From positions 36,752,631-36,816,630 of the forward strand of contig CM023539.1 of assembly GCA_013350335.1 (NCBI GenBank): DNA of 64,000 bases. The letters are read 5' to 3'. The stretch is from Chimonanthus salicifolius (Eukaryota > Streptophyta > Magnoliopsida > Laurales > Calycanthaceae). Within the stretch, counting starts at the first letter, position 1; the number at the start of each line of letters is the position of its first letter. This document shows, piece after piece, positions 33,566-44,830 of the stretch. The position numbers were made by a program, and so were the translations under genes. The notes beneath the pieces were generated by a model. It ran no database searches, was not told the DNA's origin, and saw nothing but the letters and a program-made list of their open reading frames with translations.

Positions 33566-34029
33566 AGATTAAGTTTAGGAATATAGGTGGAGACTTTTTG
33601 TTATAGTATTTTTTTTCAAAAATCTAAATTAAAACTTAAAATTGTTGTCTTTTTAACAAAATTAAAAATTCTTTCTTTCAATGTTTTGTTTTTTAAAATT
33701 TGGTGTTCAAACCGAAACATTTGAGCTTGAGGTAAATTTTCTACAAAAGTTCAAAATTTCATTTTTTATGGTATTTTTTGAGTCTCACATTGAAATAGAA
33801 GAAAATTTAGGTAAGAGATGCGATCTACAAATACTTTCTCAACTCATTCATTTCCACGAGTCTTGAGTCCCACTCCTTTTTAATGTAAGAGAATAAAAAA
33901 TAAAAAATAAAAAAATATTTTATAATAATAATAATAGCTCGTTGCTTCGATCGAATAGGTAACCCGTTCCTGTATTTATAATAATAATAAAGAGAAGAAG
34001 AAACTGAATTAAATAGCTCAACCGCTCTC

Positions 34030-34350
34030 TCCTCGTTGATGGTGTCCATTATCATACAACGTCGCAATACCGAAATCGCTTAATTTCTGGCCTTTATGTC
34101 TCTGTAGACCACAATCGTCTCCCATTCTTCACGCAAACAGAGAAGCCCTGATGCAACTCCTTTGACAAATTTTAAATCTTACTCCAATCAAGCATTGACT
34201 TGGGCTGATCAAGGAGGAACTTGTCTTCTAAGCTTCCATTAGGCTTGAAATCATAGCCCATAAGAGTTCTACTTTACGACGGCAATATCCTAGAAGCCTG
34301 ACCAAGTTCAGGTGCCGGAGACAGCCAAGACTCACAATCTCTCTTTTTAT
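34030..34350 (-). pseudogene. LecRK kinase-domain fragment
   Basis: The minus strand gives EIVSLGCLRHLNLVRLLGYC and YDFKPNGSL, then after stops and shifts the DFG region ([13 protein letters not shown]). This corresponds to kinase subdomains IV–VII of the intact neighbour at 34815–36790. It lacks the lectin domain, glycine loop and C-lobe. Confidence 0.8.
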
Positions 34351-34504
34351 TTATTTTATTTTAAGACCAAGGCATTCCACTAAACTGAATAATTCTTCGG
34401 CACGTGTAAACCTTCTAATCCAAATTATAGTGAAGTAGTGTTCAAAATATCTTAAGGTGGGTTAGAGGTGCAAAGGGCTTTTGAGGTGCTTTCTTTATCT
34501 CGCA

Positions 34505-34662
34505 TGGTTGACCGGCCCTGAAATTTCGAGGTCCCTAAACCCAACACACGCATAGAGACCTTAGGCCCTAGGGAAAGTGTATGGTAGGGGCACTAAATCA
34601 TTGGTTAAATTGGGAGACCTAGGCAGCCACCTATTTAACCTTGAGCTAGGGCCGACCCTGCT
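34505..34662. mobile_element. Possible short MITE
   Basis: Inverted ends GACCGGCCCTGAAAT and GAGCTAGGGCCGACCC bracket about 150 bp rich in CCTAGGG/CCTAAA. No clear target duplication. It lies between the LecRK fragments and LecRK copy 2. Confidence 0.3.
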
Positions 34663-34814
34663 TTCTCGTCCTTGATCTGCTTTAGGAGATGCTGAACTAT
34701 CCAATCATTTTAAAAGCATCCAAAAACAACAGCAACTAAAAGGAAGAAGGATTTTAACTATCATACTATCCATGGAAATGCTGTTTAATTACACAACTTA
34801 GAAATCTTAGAGAG

Positions 34815-36790
34815 TCAACGCCCGCCGGACAGGAAGGACTCTGCGATGGAAGAAGGAAATTCCATCGCTAGATCATCAAATACTTCTACATATCTAAATG
34901 GAGAAAAACTAGTACTGTGACTAGCCGGTGACAGATTAGGTAGTGAAGTATCTCCATCCAAGAACTGCACCACTTGACGCATGGTTGGCGTAGACATGGC
35001 CATGGGGTGTGAACAAAGCAAGGCAAGCTTTAGCACCAACTCTATTTCCTCCACCACAGAATCACCTTTCATGTTGGGATCTGCCACATCTAGAATCACT
35101 CCCCTCTTCCAACATTCCAACACCCAATCCACCAATATCAAATCCTCCGACAATGGAGACCGTGTTATCGGCCTCTTCCCGCAAGCAATCTCCAGCAAAA
35201 ATACTCCAAATGCAAACACGTCAGAGGCTGTAGTCGGCTTACCGGTTCTGGTTAACTCCGGAGATATGTACCCGAAAGTCCCTACCATGTGGGTTGTTTG
35301 AGGATTAGCCCCATGATCATATAATCTGGCTAGGCCAAAATCACCCAATGCTCCGTTTAATTCATGATCCAATAGAATATTGCTGGCCTTGATATCCCTG
35401 TGAAGGACCACTTGCACCCAATCTTCATGCAAGTAGAGTAGACCATTTGCTACTCCTTTGACTATTTTGAACCGTTGACTCCAGTTAAGTGTTGACTTAG
35501 TTTGGTCGAAGAGGAGCTTGTCCAAGCTTCCATTGGGCATGAAATCATAGACCAGGAGCAGCTCCCCCTTGCGCCGGCAATAGCCGAGGAGGCGCACCAA
35601 GTTCCGGTGCCGGATGCGGCCAATGCTTGCGATTTCGGCGATAAACTCCCTCATCCCTTGTCTAGAACCATGGGATATTTTCTTCACTGCAATTTCAATT
35701 TTGGATTTTGGTAGCACTCCTTTATAAACTCGACCAAATCCGCCAGTGCCAAGAAGCTCTGTATCTGAGAAACCCTTGGTGGCCATGTAAAGATCCTTGT
35801 ATGAGAACCTATGAGGCCCATATTGGAGCTCCCAATCCTCGATTACTTCGGCAAATTTTATTCTTCTCATTACATAAATGATGCCCATGATGGCTGTGAA
35901 CACAAAACTTGCAGCAATTAATGGCAACAGGATTGCCAAAAACACTCCTCTGTTTTTTGGGTTTGGCCTGCGTGGAAGTGAAGGCAGACGCGAGAGGTGG
36001 AGTGTTTGAACATCTCCATTCATCTTAAAGCTCCAACCAAGAATGTAATGATATGTTACAATCGATCCCGTTGATGAGGAGAAGCCGACATACATTTCAT
36101 CTTCAACAATTGCAGAAAGATTAACAACCGAAGACAACAGAGGACGATTTGGTTTTGGTACAGAGATTGGAGATAATGTTACATTAAGCTGATTATCTCC
36201 ATTAAATTCTACCCAAGTCTGCACTGGTTCTCCACTAATAAGGGTTAAGCTGGTGAATCCACCATCTACATCACGGAAATTGCCAGCGGGAGTGGATTGG
36301 ACAGACCTCAACCCATTGACATCAATCCCGACGTGATTGTCGTTGATATCTCCGAACTCTGTACTACGGATTGTATCGAGCTCGATGGCCATAACATGAT
36401 TTGAAGAGTTCCCATTGTTTGTTGAGTTGAAAAGGCCTAGATATTGGCTCGGTAGAGCTCCAGCGAGCTCTTTCGACGGTGAGATGACAAAAGCTATTCC
36501 ATGGCCACCCAAGTTGGGATCTTCGGGACAATTGCAAAGACAAAAGTAGCAGAGAAAGAAATAGGTTTACCATTGGAAGTGTTCTTGAAGCGAATGGGTG
36601 CTGAATAGAACACTCTACCTATCTCCTGTTCGGTGTCATCCGTAAGCCTCAAGAGGCCATTGGGTGTAACGGCGGCCGATCCGTTCAAGCTCAAGTTATT
36701 GCCATGGAATCCATTGAAGATGAAGCCATCTTCGTCCATGGAGACTGTAATCTCCATGAAGAAGAAGAAGATGATGATCTTGGAAAACAT
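34815..36790 (-). pseudogene. L-type lectin receptor kinase, one frameshift (LecRK copy 2)
   Basis: Start ATG is 36790 (MFSKIIIFFFF...); an upstream GTG was rejected. The order is: signal peptide, legume-lectin domain (FIFNGFHGNNLSLNG; DNHVGIDVNGL), transmembrane helix near residue 280, and a kinase with GTGGFGRVYKG (about 347), AVKK lysine, LHRDIKASNILLD (about 461) and GDFGLARLYDHG (about 484). The C-terminal tail ends AESFLSGGR, about 658 residues in all, normal for the family. One base is missing at 36513–36520, between VFAIVPKIP and NLGGHGIAF, early in the lectin domain. All catalytic residues are otherwise intact. It would be a plasma-membrane carbohydrate- or ligand-sensing receptor kinase. 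It may be a young pseudogene or a functional gene with a one-base assembly error. Confidence 0.88.
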
Positions 36791-36847
36791 TGGTAGAGTC
36801 ACTGAGTCACTAGCTTGAATGCGTTGTGGTTCTCAGCATCACTCACA

Positions 36848-36855
36848 CATATATG
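36848..36855 (-). promoter_or_regulatory. Possible TATA box of LecRK copy 2
   Basis: CATATATG lies about 60 nt upstream of the ATG. Its position would allow a short leader. There is no other support. Confidence 0.25.
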
Positions 36856-36859
36856 GAGT

Positions 36860-38470
36860 TTCCCCACCAAGTGGGGTCCACCTGTTCTCAACTTCTTAAA
36901 ATTTCAAACAAAGGGTGGCCCACTGATCTTGGCTGATGACTTGAAGATCGTTTTGATGAGGTTCCTTAAGTGTGATAAATGAGGAAGTGATGACAGCCGC
37001 AGACATTTTGGACCAACGGCATTGTTTTTCAAGAGGTGTATCAATTTTCCAACCTGAGGATGGCTCAATTCAAATTTTACATCAATGTGATTGCGTGTAA
37101 AATCAAATGTGAAGTTGTGAATCTAATAACTTATAATGATTATTGATTGATGTAAAATGATGGTATGCACATTAGTTGTAAATAATATTATTTTATATTT
37201 AAATATAAGTTTTTTTTTTTAAAAAAATAAGTAGTGAAGGATTTATAGGAAAGGTCTTTATTTGAATATAAGATTCATAAAAAAACTGTTTTAATTAGAT
37301 AATCAAGTAATGTTTCTCAAATTATAAATTTTAAAGATTATTAAATAAATTAAACTGGTGCAATATTGAAGAGATTTAAAAATATGAGTTAATTAATTTA
37401 ATTAAAGTGATTTCTGATATGCCACATAAATAAAGAAAAACCATTCTAATAGGCTCATTATCACTCCTATCATTATATAAGTGATTATCACGTGTGACTT
37501 GATAACATATTCTTTCTCTTCTTCTATATTTCAGTAGTCAGCTTCACCTACCCGGATTTAGAACAAATCATGATGGGTACTAACTATAATTTTTGATGAT
37601 CAAAGTCTTCAGGTTTTTTAGAGCACACGATTAATCTTTTATACATGTAGAAACTTCCATATCTACACACACCGGATAACTCTATAGGAAGTAATCCGGA
37701 GTGTTAACCATAATTCAAAATTTTAAATCTTAGATTCAACTCAAAATTCGTTCGAATGAAATAGTTAAGTTGATCTTTTAGACTCTACTCGAAAAACTCG
37801 ATAAGATGTATTGACCCACTAGACTTGAAATTCTATTGAATCGAGTTAACTCATACCAACTTTTTTTTAAAAATTTTTAAACTATAGTGGTAACAATATA
37901 ACACATAAAGCTTTCAACGTGAAAGGATGTCTTGTGTTCGATTTACACTCATATGAAAGGCTTACACTCCCTCTTTGAAATAACTCTAAGATATGCGTTC
38001 TTCACCAACCAAAAAAAAAAGTATTGATATGGACACTGTATTTTAATTAAATTCTGACTTTAACCTTATTAATTGGCTCCTAAATTTCCTCTCTCACATC
38101 TCCCGGAAACTCACTCGTGGATTAATGCATTAAGAATGTTTTGGTTTAGTTAGCATATGATACTTGTAGGCTAGTAACTATTATATTTTATTTGAAAGTG
38201 TTAATTATTTTATAAAAAATTTAGAGCAAAATATTATTTTAGTAATTAAATTTAAATTAATTAAATTCAATAGTGAGATGATTGATAATTTCAATAATTT
38301 GAATCAAAAGGCTATGAATAACTTTTAGTCTCAATTTTCAATTTTGGAGTACTCTAATTCTGTTCTGAATATGATGCACTCGTTTGGTCTACTATATGTT
38401 GTTTGATAGAAGAATATGTCAAGTTATTTTAAATTAGAATCTAATAGCTCAAACTCTTTTTTGTTCGTGT
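36860..38470. other. AT-rich intergenic stretch
   Basis: No coding signal. The segment 37900–38025 ends in a ten-base A-run after CACCAACC and has a box-B-like GTGTTCGATTT, so it may be another old SINE. Confidence 0.4.
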
Positions 38471-38478
38471 GTGTAAAT

Positions 38479-38958
38479 CAATGTTATCAGAACCGGACCG
38501 AACCGCAGCTGAACCGGCGGTTCAACCGCGACCGCGTGGTCCGCGGTTCGGTCCGGCGAAAAAACCGTTCGGCGGTCAAAACCGCATAAAACCGGTCAAA
38601 ACCGTGAACCGTGAACCACGGTTCATGGTTTTTGAATTTTTTTTATTTTTTTTATTTTTTTTTTAAATTTTCTCCTTAAAAAAATTGTGTATATTTGAAA
38701 TATAAAAATTTATTACTATTTCTATCCTATATATTTCACCGTTTTGGTATATTACTCAGAGTTTGAATGTTATTTTTAATATTTATATTAATATTATTGG
38801 TAAAATATGTCTTACTTGATATTATATATAATATTTATATTATTTTAATACTTGACCGGCTTTTACCGGCTTTTACTGGCTTTGACCGCGGTCGAACCCG
38901 GTTGAACCCTGAGCGCCTCGAAGACGGTTCGGTACACGGTCCGGTTCTGATAACATTG
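38479..38958. mobile_element. hAT-like MITE, 480 bp, perfect ends and 8-bp TSD
   Basis: The termini CAATGTTATCAGAACC and GGTTCTGATAACATTG are perfect inverted repeats, extended by GGACCG/CGGTCC. The flanking 8-mer GTGTAAAT is exact (38471–38478 and 38959–38966). GC-rich ends full of ACCGG/CCGCGG palindromes surround a T-rich centre (38620–38850). No transposase is encoded. Confidence 0.92.
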
Positions 38959-39659
38959 GTGTAAATTGACCACTGTAAATTGTACTTATACGTAACGGGC
39001 ACTTTAAATTATTGTGAAGAATATATTGGAAAGGTCTAAAAATAATAAGAAAATTTAAGAAAAAATCATATTGATTGAAAGGTAAAGTGCCATTCAGATA
39101 AAGAGTGACGGGTAGACGGTGTTTGAATTAGAGTGAGTTGAGATAAGGAAGTTTAATTCACTTGAAAATGCAATATCACCTTGTATGATTTCTTAATATA
39201 TGGAACAGTTAAAAACTAACACAAAACAAAATGATTTCACTTCCCCACAAAAGGTATGGAAATTAATCATGTTCAACTGAATGACCTTCAAGATGAATTG
39301 AGTGATGCAAAATCGTCGATTAAAATTAATTGAGTACGAAGAATTTATTGGTAGCAAAGACCTGCAATTCCAAACTCAAAAACCACTCAAATTGATAGAA
39401 AATCAACTTAAGGTTATGGCATTTGGATCCAATTGTTCAATTAAATTGTTTCCATGCATAGTTGACCCAGTTGAAGACTCAATCCAAAGGATAAGTGTTC
39501 ATATGAATTTACTTGCTCACACATGCAAGGAGTGATCCCAAGAAGCAACAAATGAAGGTGAACCAAAGAGGAAATGAAAAAGAAAAGGACAACCATGGTT
39601 TTAGAATGTTTAATGTATGGCTAAGATTTAATCACGTGTAAGTAGGTGGAAATGAATGG

Positions 39660-40260
39660 CTAAGATAGATGTCATCCTTTGTTATTAGTTTCTTTCAATT
39701 GTGTAATAAATAGAAGCCTTAGGCCATTGTACAAAGATACAAAAATCAATTCAAGTCTCTTTTGCTTTGAGCAAATTTGAGTTCTCTCTTTGAGTTACTT
39801 ATTGGTTTTCTATTTTTCTTTTAGTTTTAATTTCTTGTTTTAGTTCGAATTCAAATTAGTCTATTCATTGGGCAAATTTTGTTTTAGTTCATAGAATTGA
39901 ATTCCTTAATTCAATTTTAGAATTCCATAATTCGAGTTTCTTTGGTAAATTGTCTGGTGTCAATTTCATCTAAGAAATTTATCGACCTTATTCTATTCTT
40001 TCAGGTGAGAAGTTGGGTTGATTCATCCTTTCGTAGATCCATTTGGCCGTAAATTAGAGGTGAGTGATTGAGAGGAATTATTCTGTCAAGATTGATCTTA
40101 GGATCTCCTTAGACATCGGAGTTCTTTGAGTCCGATTTTCTTGGATCTACATCGGGTTCGAGTAAGTTTTTATGGAATTTTTATTTTATAATTTTTTTGG
40201 TATAGGGGCATAAGTAGGCGTTAAACCTGAACCTACCCTTCATCAGTTAGTGACCAGAGC
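39660..40260 (+). mobile_element. LTR end and primer-binding-site region, Ty3/gypsy-like
   Basis: A leader-like segment (TGTGTAATAAATAGAAGCC, near 39700) runs into an LTR end CCCTTCATCA (40245). It is followed by a degenerate primer-binding site, GTTAGTGACCAGAGC. Gag-like fragments lie downstream (40636–40930 and 41735–41815) in the same orientation. The 5' limit of the LTR is not determined. Confidence 0.4.
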
Positions 40261-40635
40261 TTAGATCTACATCTGTGAGTAGACACACTACATTCCTAGT
40301 ATGTGAATTTCTATTCAACTTGAGCATATGCTATTTCGGGAAATTGCTATTTTTTACACATTTGATTTTAAAAAGTAAGCATTTTTGCCAATCGTCTAAT
40401 ATTCCAAGAACCTTCTATTTTTTGAAATTTTCTATTTTTGGAAACCTTTTAAATTTAAAAGTTGGCTCTTTCGAAAACAGTCTAATTATTAAGTGATCCC
40501 TAAATTGAAGTTCAATTTTAAGAAGCTGCTATTTTTGAACTTTCAATTTTCAGAAGTGGTGTTTCTCTCCTCATTTTTTGAAGTTTTCTATACCTTTTTC
40601 TTAAAAAGAAGAAGAAGAAGACTAGTGCACTTCCT

Positions 40636-40930
40636 CGTGCGCCAATGGCATGAGGAAATACTAGACCCAACCTTAGGGATGGAACTGATCTTGAAGATGT
40701 GGTTTTGGAAGAAGTTAATGAAGAACAACATGAATATGTCAGTACTACCAAAGGGTAACAATTGAAAAATATGGTTGCAACACTTCCCTCGTATGTCAAT
40801 GGCAGGATAAAATAAAAGATGCAACATTAGGGGTGGAACTAATTTTGAAGATGTAGTATTAGAAGAAGTTAATGAAGAACGACAACAATATGCTAGTACT
40901 ACAAAAGTGCAACAATTGAAAGATAAGGTG
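40636..40930 (+). pseudogene. Tandemly duplicated gag N-terminal fragment
   Basis: Two units of about 154 bp encode GTDLEDVVLEEVNEEQHEYV and GTNFEDVVLEEVNEERQQYA. They resemble the acidic N-terminal part of plant gypsy Gag. Both are broken by stops. Confidence 0.45.
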
Positions 40931-41734
40931 TCCCGCCCCACCCCGCCATGCGAGCCTAGAACACAATGATTTTTTTTGTTATAAGATTCAGAGAAAGCCT
41001 ATGGGCTTCTATCCATACCTCATTCTATCACTTGATTTGTTTTTCAATTTGAAAATGTCACACATGCTCTTATCACGTGGATCTGATTATATATATATCA
41101 TATTCATACATGATGATATACACAACATCAGAATTGCACAAAGAAAACGGAGTGGTTTTATTAAATATCTAGGGACGTCACACAGGACACGATATTATTA
41201 CATAAATAATAAGAGTTTGGTCCGACAAAACATAACATAAAACCTCACTCCTAACAAAGAGTTTTGGGGTTTCTATCTCTACTGCATCAACCATGTTCTC
41301 TGAAAAGTAAAGGATATGAGCTACACAACCCAATGAAGAGAAAACGACAATAAATAACATATGTTATCACCAAAACATGTTATCAATCAATTTCACAGAT
41401 TAACATGCATTTCTCTCTAGGTTGGGTCATCACCCTAACATGATAAATTTATCATTTTTCTATACATGTGTTCTTGTTTCACGAAGCACTGCATTTGTCT
41501 ATTGACATATGGTCTACACCTGTTTGATTATGAAACAGTGCTTCACTCAGTCCTTAATACGTTCTACATTGCGGCCTGTTATAGTCCAACACTTCACTCA
41601 GTATGTATAACACTCTACATTGTAGCTATTAGCAACCCTAATAAACAAACACCCGAGAAGATATCCACACCATGGCACACATGAGGGTAGAAGACATGAC
41701 ATAAATCATGACGAAGATGATGACAAATCCTTTT

Positions 41735-41815
41735 GCATTAAGGTTGATTTTCCAAAATACTATGGAGGTATAATTGTTGATGAATTTCTTGATTTGATTG
41801 AAATTGTAGGAGAAT
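41735..41815 (+). pseudogene. Gypsy gag remnant
   Basis: The plus frame reads IKVDFPKYYGGIIVDEFLDL, matching the conserved 'K.DIP.F.G....DEFLDWL' start of plant gypsy Gag. The 40931–41690 stretch between this and the previous fragment has no gene I can identify. Confidence 0.5.
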
Positions 41816-42716
41816 ATTTTTTGTGTGTAGGGTTTAGGGTTGAAACTGTAGATATCATTTAATGATTAATTTAACCAATTAAGAAAATTAATGAACTAAG
41901 CAACTAGAAATTAAAAATTCAAATAAGTTGACTAACTCAAAGACTTTTTCTTAAATATTCCTAAAGCATAGGCTTTGCTTTCTTAAATCTATGATCATTT
42001 AAACTATGTTCAAGAGTCCTCTATAAATATTGTATGTTCATGTATCAACATGAGATAAGTGATCAAGAGTCTTAAATGGAATGTTGAATGTTTATAGAAT
42101 ATGCTTGCAAAATAGGGAGAGACAAGGTTTTTATTCTACCGTGTATATGCTCCAGAAGCAAAATATGATATCCACTTATGCTGTGATCAAAGTCTAAAAA
42201 ATATGGTATTTCATACACGAATTTGGTGTCATGTTCTAAGGAATTAATGTGAATCTATAATTAGCCACTTGCATTGCACTTCAATGATTATTCATCCTTT
42301 TGTTGTTATTACTTTTACTTGATTTTTTTACCTATTGTACAAAATGTGCAAAATGTTATTTTTGGATGGATAAGATGCACAATCCCATGACATTAAATCC
42401 ATTATGCATGTTTGGATGTATGCAAATCCTTATCAGATTATACATGTATAATAATGTTGATTTATGCACTACACAGGTTTGAAACTATATCCAACTAATG
42501 TCAGATCACTTTGAAAGGCTTATGAAGTTCATGAAACAAGGAACTGGTGAGTGCAAGAAATAAATATTTAAGTCGCTAATAACCTTTTGTTATTATGGAA
42601 CCAAATCAATTATCATTGTTTATTTGCATCATCTACTAAATTGCAAAAGAGAAAAGTATACAATAATGTTCCTATATTATTTTTCAATCATCCAATCTTT
42701 AGATTATGTTAGTGCC

Positions 42717-44536
42717 CCAGCTTGCCGAGTCCCTAAGTTTGTCAATTCCATGACTCGAGAAGAAGCACTTGCTAGAAGCTTGAAGACTTAAGATGATCAA
42801 GATTGAAGATCATGCTCTACTGGATTAAAATTCATCGTTATGGCCATCACAAATCAGGTATTTGACCATAGATGACTTTAGGTAATACCCACACCTTAGG
42901 AGGATCATCCTTAGACTTAGTTGCATATATTGGTAACGGACATAATAAGCATAGAGAGGAAGCTCGACAGTGAATTAGAATATGAATTAAGTTCATTGTC
43001 AGCTCGACGAGTCATTCTCACCGACCCCTAGGTGGAGACAGGATCGACCCATCGTGGTCAAAGACTGGTTGACTAGATTGACAAAGGTTCTGAATCATAG
43101 AACTGTCATTCTAGGAATGCCTCTGATCGAGAGTCTCGTATGTATCGACCCCTCAGTGATGAACTTAGCGACCCCTCGTGGTCAAAGACTCGTCGATGAA
43201 AAATTTGTGAGTTCTGGTCTTTGAACTCAAGTAGGCTCTCGAGAAAACAGACATCTCGGTATTTCAAGACCAATCGAGAGTACCAGGACCGACCCTTCGG
43301 TAAAGGGCGACAGGTCGTTCTAGGCAAGACAAGTTTCGGGAAATGAAACTCTGTCTGCATGGTGTTGCCCTAGATCGAGACCCTCGTATGAACCGACCTC
43401 TTTGTGCCATGACTATCGACCCATCGGCGACACCGACCTATCGACTGGGAAATAATTGTGCCGTTGGGAGTGCATTTAATGCGAAATGGTTGGGTAGTTG
43501 AACGGTAATATTCTTAGTCACCGACCCCTCGGTTCGCCCGATCTGTCGGTACATGATCGTTTCTGAAACTGGTTGCCTTCTTATAAATACTGATCCTTAT
43601 GCAATCAGTTTGTGTCCTTTGGCAAATTCATTGGACCCTCATCATTATCAGTGAGCTTAAACAAGGGCCAACAAAAGGATCATTCTCTCTCTTAGGCTTA
43701 CGCTTGGGACATCTAATACAACCAATCATATGGATTGAGTTTATGAGAGAGAGGGGAGAAAGGATAATCAACTAGGAAAGTTTGGTAGAACCAATTTCTA
43801 GTCACCTTGAGATTGTGATTGCTTTACGACGGCTATAAGGTGGAGCGTCGGCACACATTGGGTGGATCTTGGAGAAGCACATATCAACGAGATAGAGCTA
43901 CAAAGGCAAGTTCTTCTTAGTTTTAATTTTATTTAAAATATTTATCCTTAAAGTGGATTAAGGAGGCTTGGCTCCGGAACCACTATAAAAAATCTAGAGC
44001 ATCGTCTCTGGTACATGTGGTGGGTGGAATTCCCAGCCAAATGAATATGTGGAATTCCTATTCTACATATGGTGAGTGAAATTTTTAGCCAAATGAGTGA
44101 GGTGGAATTCCTATTCTAAATGTGAGGGTGTAAGTCCCCACTTAGTGGATTTGGAGATAGCTCAAAATTAAGCTAGTCCTAACAGTAGATGTAGGTTGGC
44201 TAACCGTACCACTATAAATTTGGTCTTATGGTGTTTGATCATTGTGTGTTTGTGTTTTGGTATTTAAGCACTCTTCTCAACACACATCACTTTGCATTTG
44301 ATTATCTCTATTTATACATTGTGCACAAGCATTGATAATCAAGCAATATGCAAATGGTTATGACCGTAGTGTGATCATTTAAGTAATTAAAAATAACTTA
44401 TCACACTAAACAAATCTCTTGATTAATATTGTCATTCTGCTGCACGTAAAATTTAATCAATCAAGAAATTTGTGAACACAATGGAAACTGGGATTGACCT
44501 ATTCACCCCCCCTCTAGGGTCAATCTTGTTCTAGCA
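42717..44536 (+). mobile_element. SIRE-like copia LTR (solo candidate)
   Basis: It starts TGTTAGTGCCCCAGC and ends TCTAGCA. Near the end is TATTCACCCCCCCTCTAGGG, a motif commonly seen before the 3' end of SIRE-type LTRs. GACCGACC/CGACCCCTCGG repeats (43020–43560) and a TATAAATAC (43582) fit a long U3 and promoter. No matching target duplication was found, so the exact boundaries are uncertain. Confidence 0.5.
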
Positions 44537-44830
44537 CCAAAGGGAGAACTTTTAGACTATTTTATCATCATTTGTTCGATTTAGGAAGCGAAAATTGTTG
44601 AAAGTTAGGTATCTTAAAAAGGGCAAAAATCCATCACCAATAAAAAATAGTAACATTATTACAACTAATTAATTGGTAGTAAAAAAAAAAGAAATTGTTA
44701 AATCAAATGAAATAGCACACCTTGCTACTAAGAGCATGATCACATGCACGATAAAGATATCGAAGAGAAAAACCTATAGAATCTGTTTGCTGAGACATAT
44801 CATGCTCCAAATACTTTACACATTTATACT

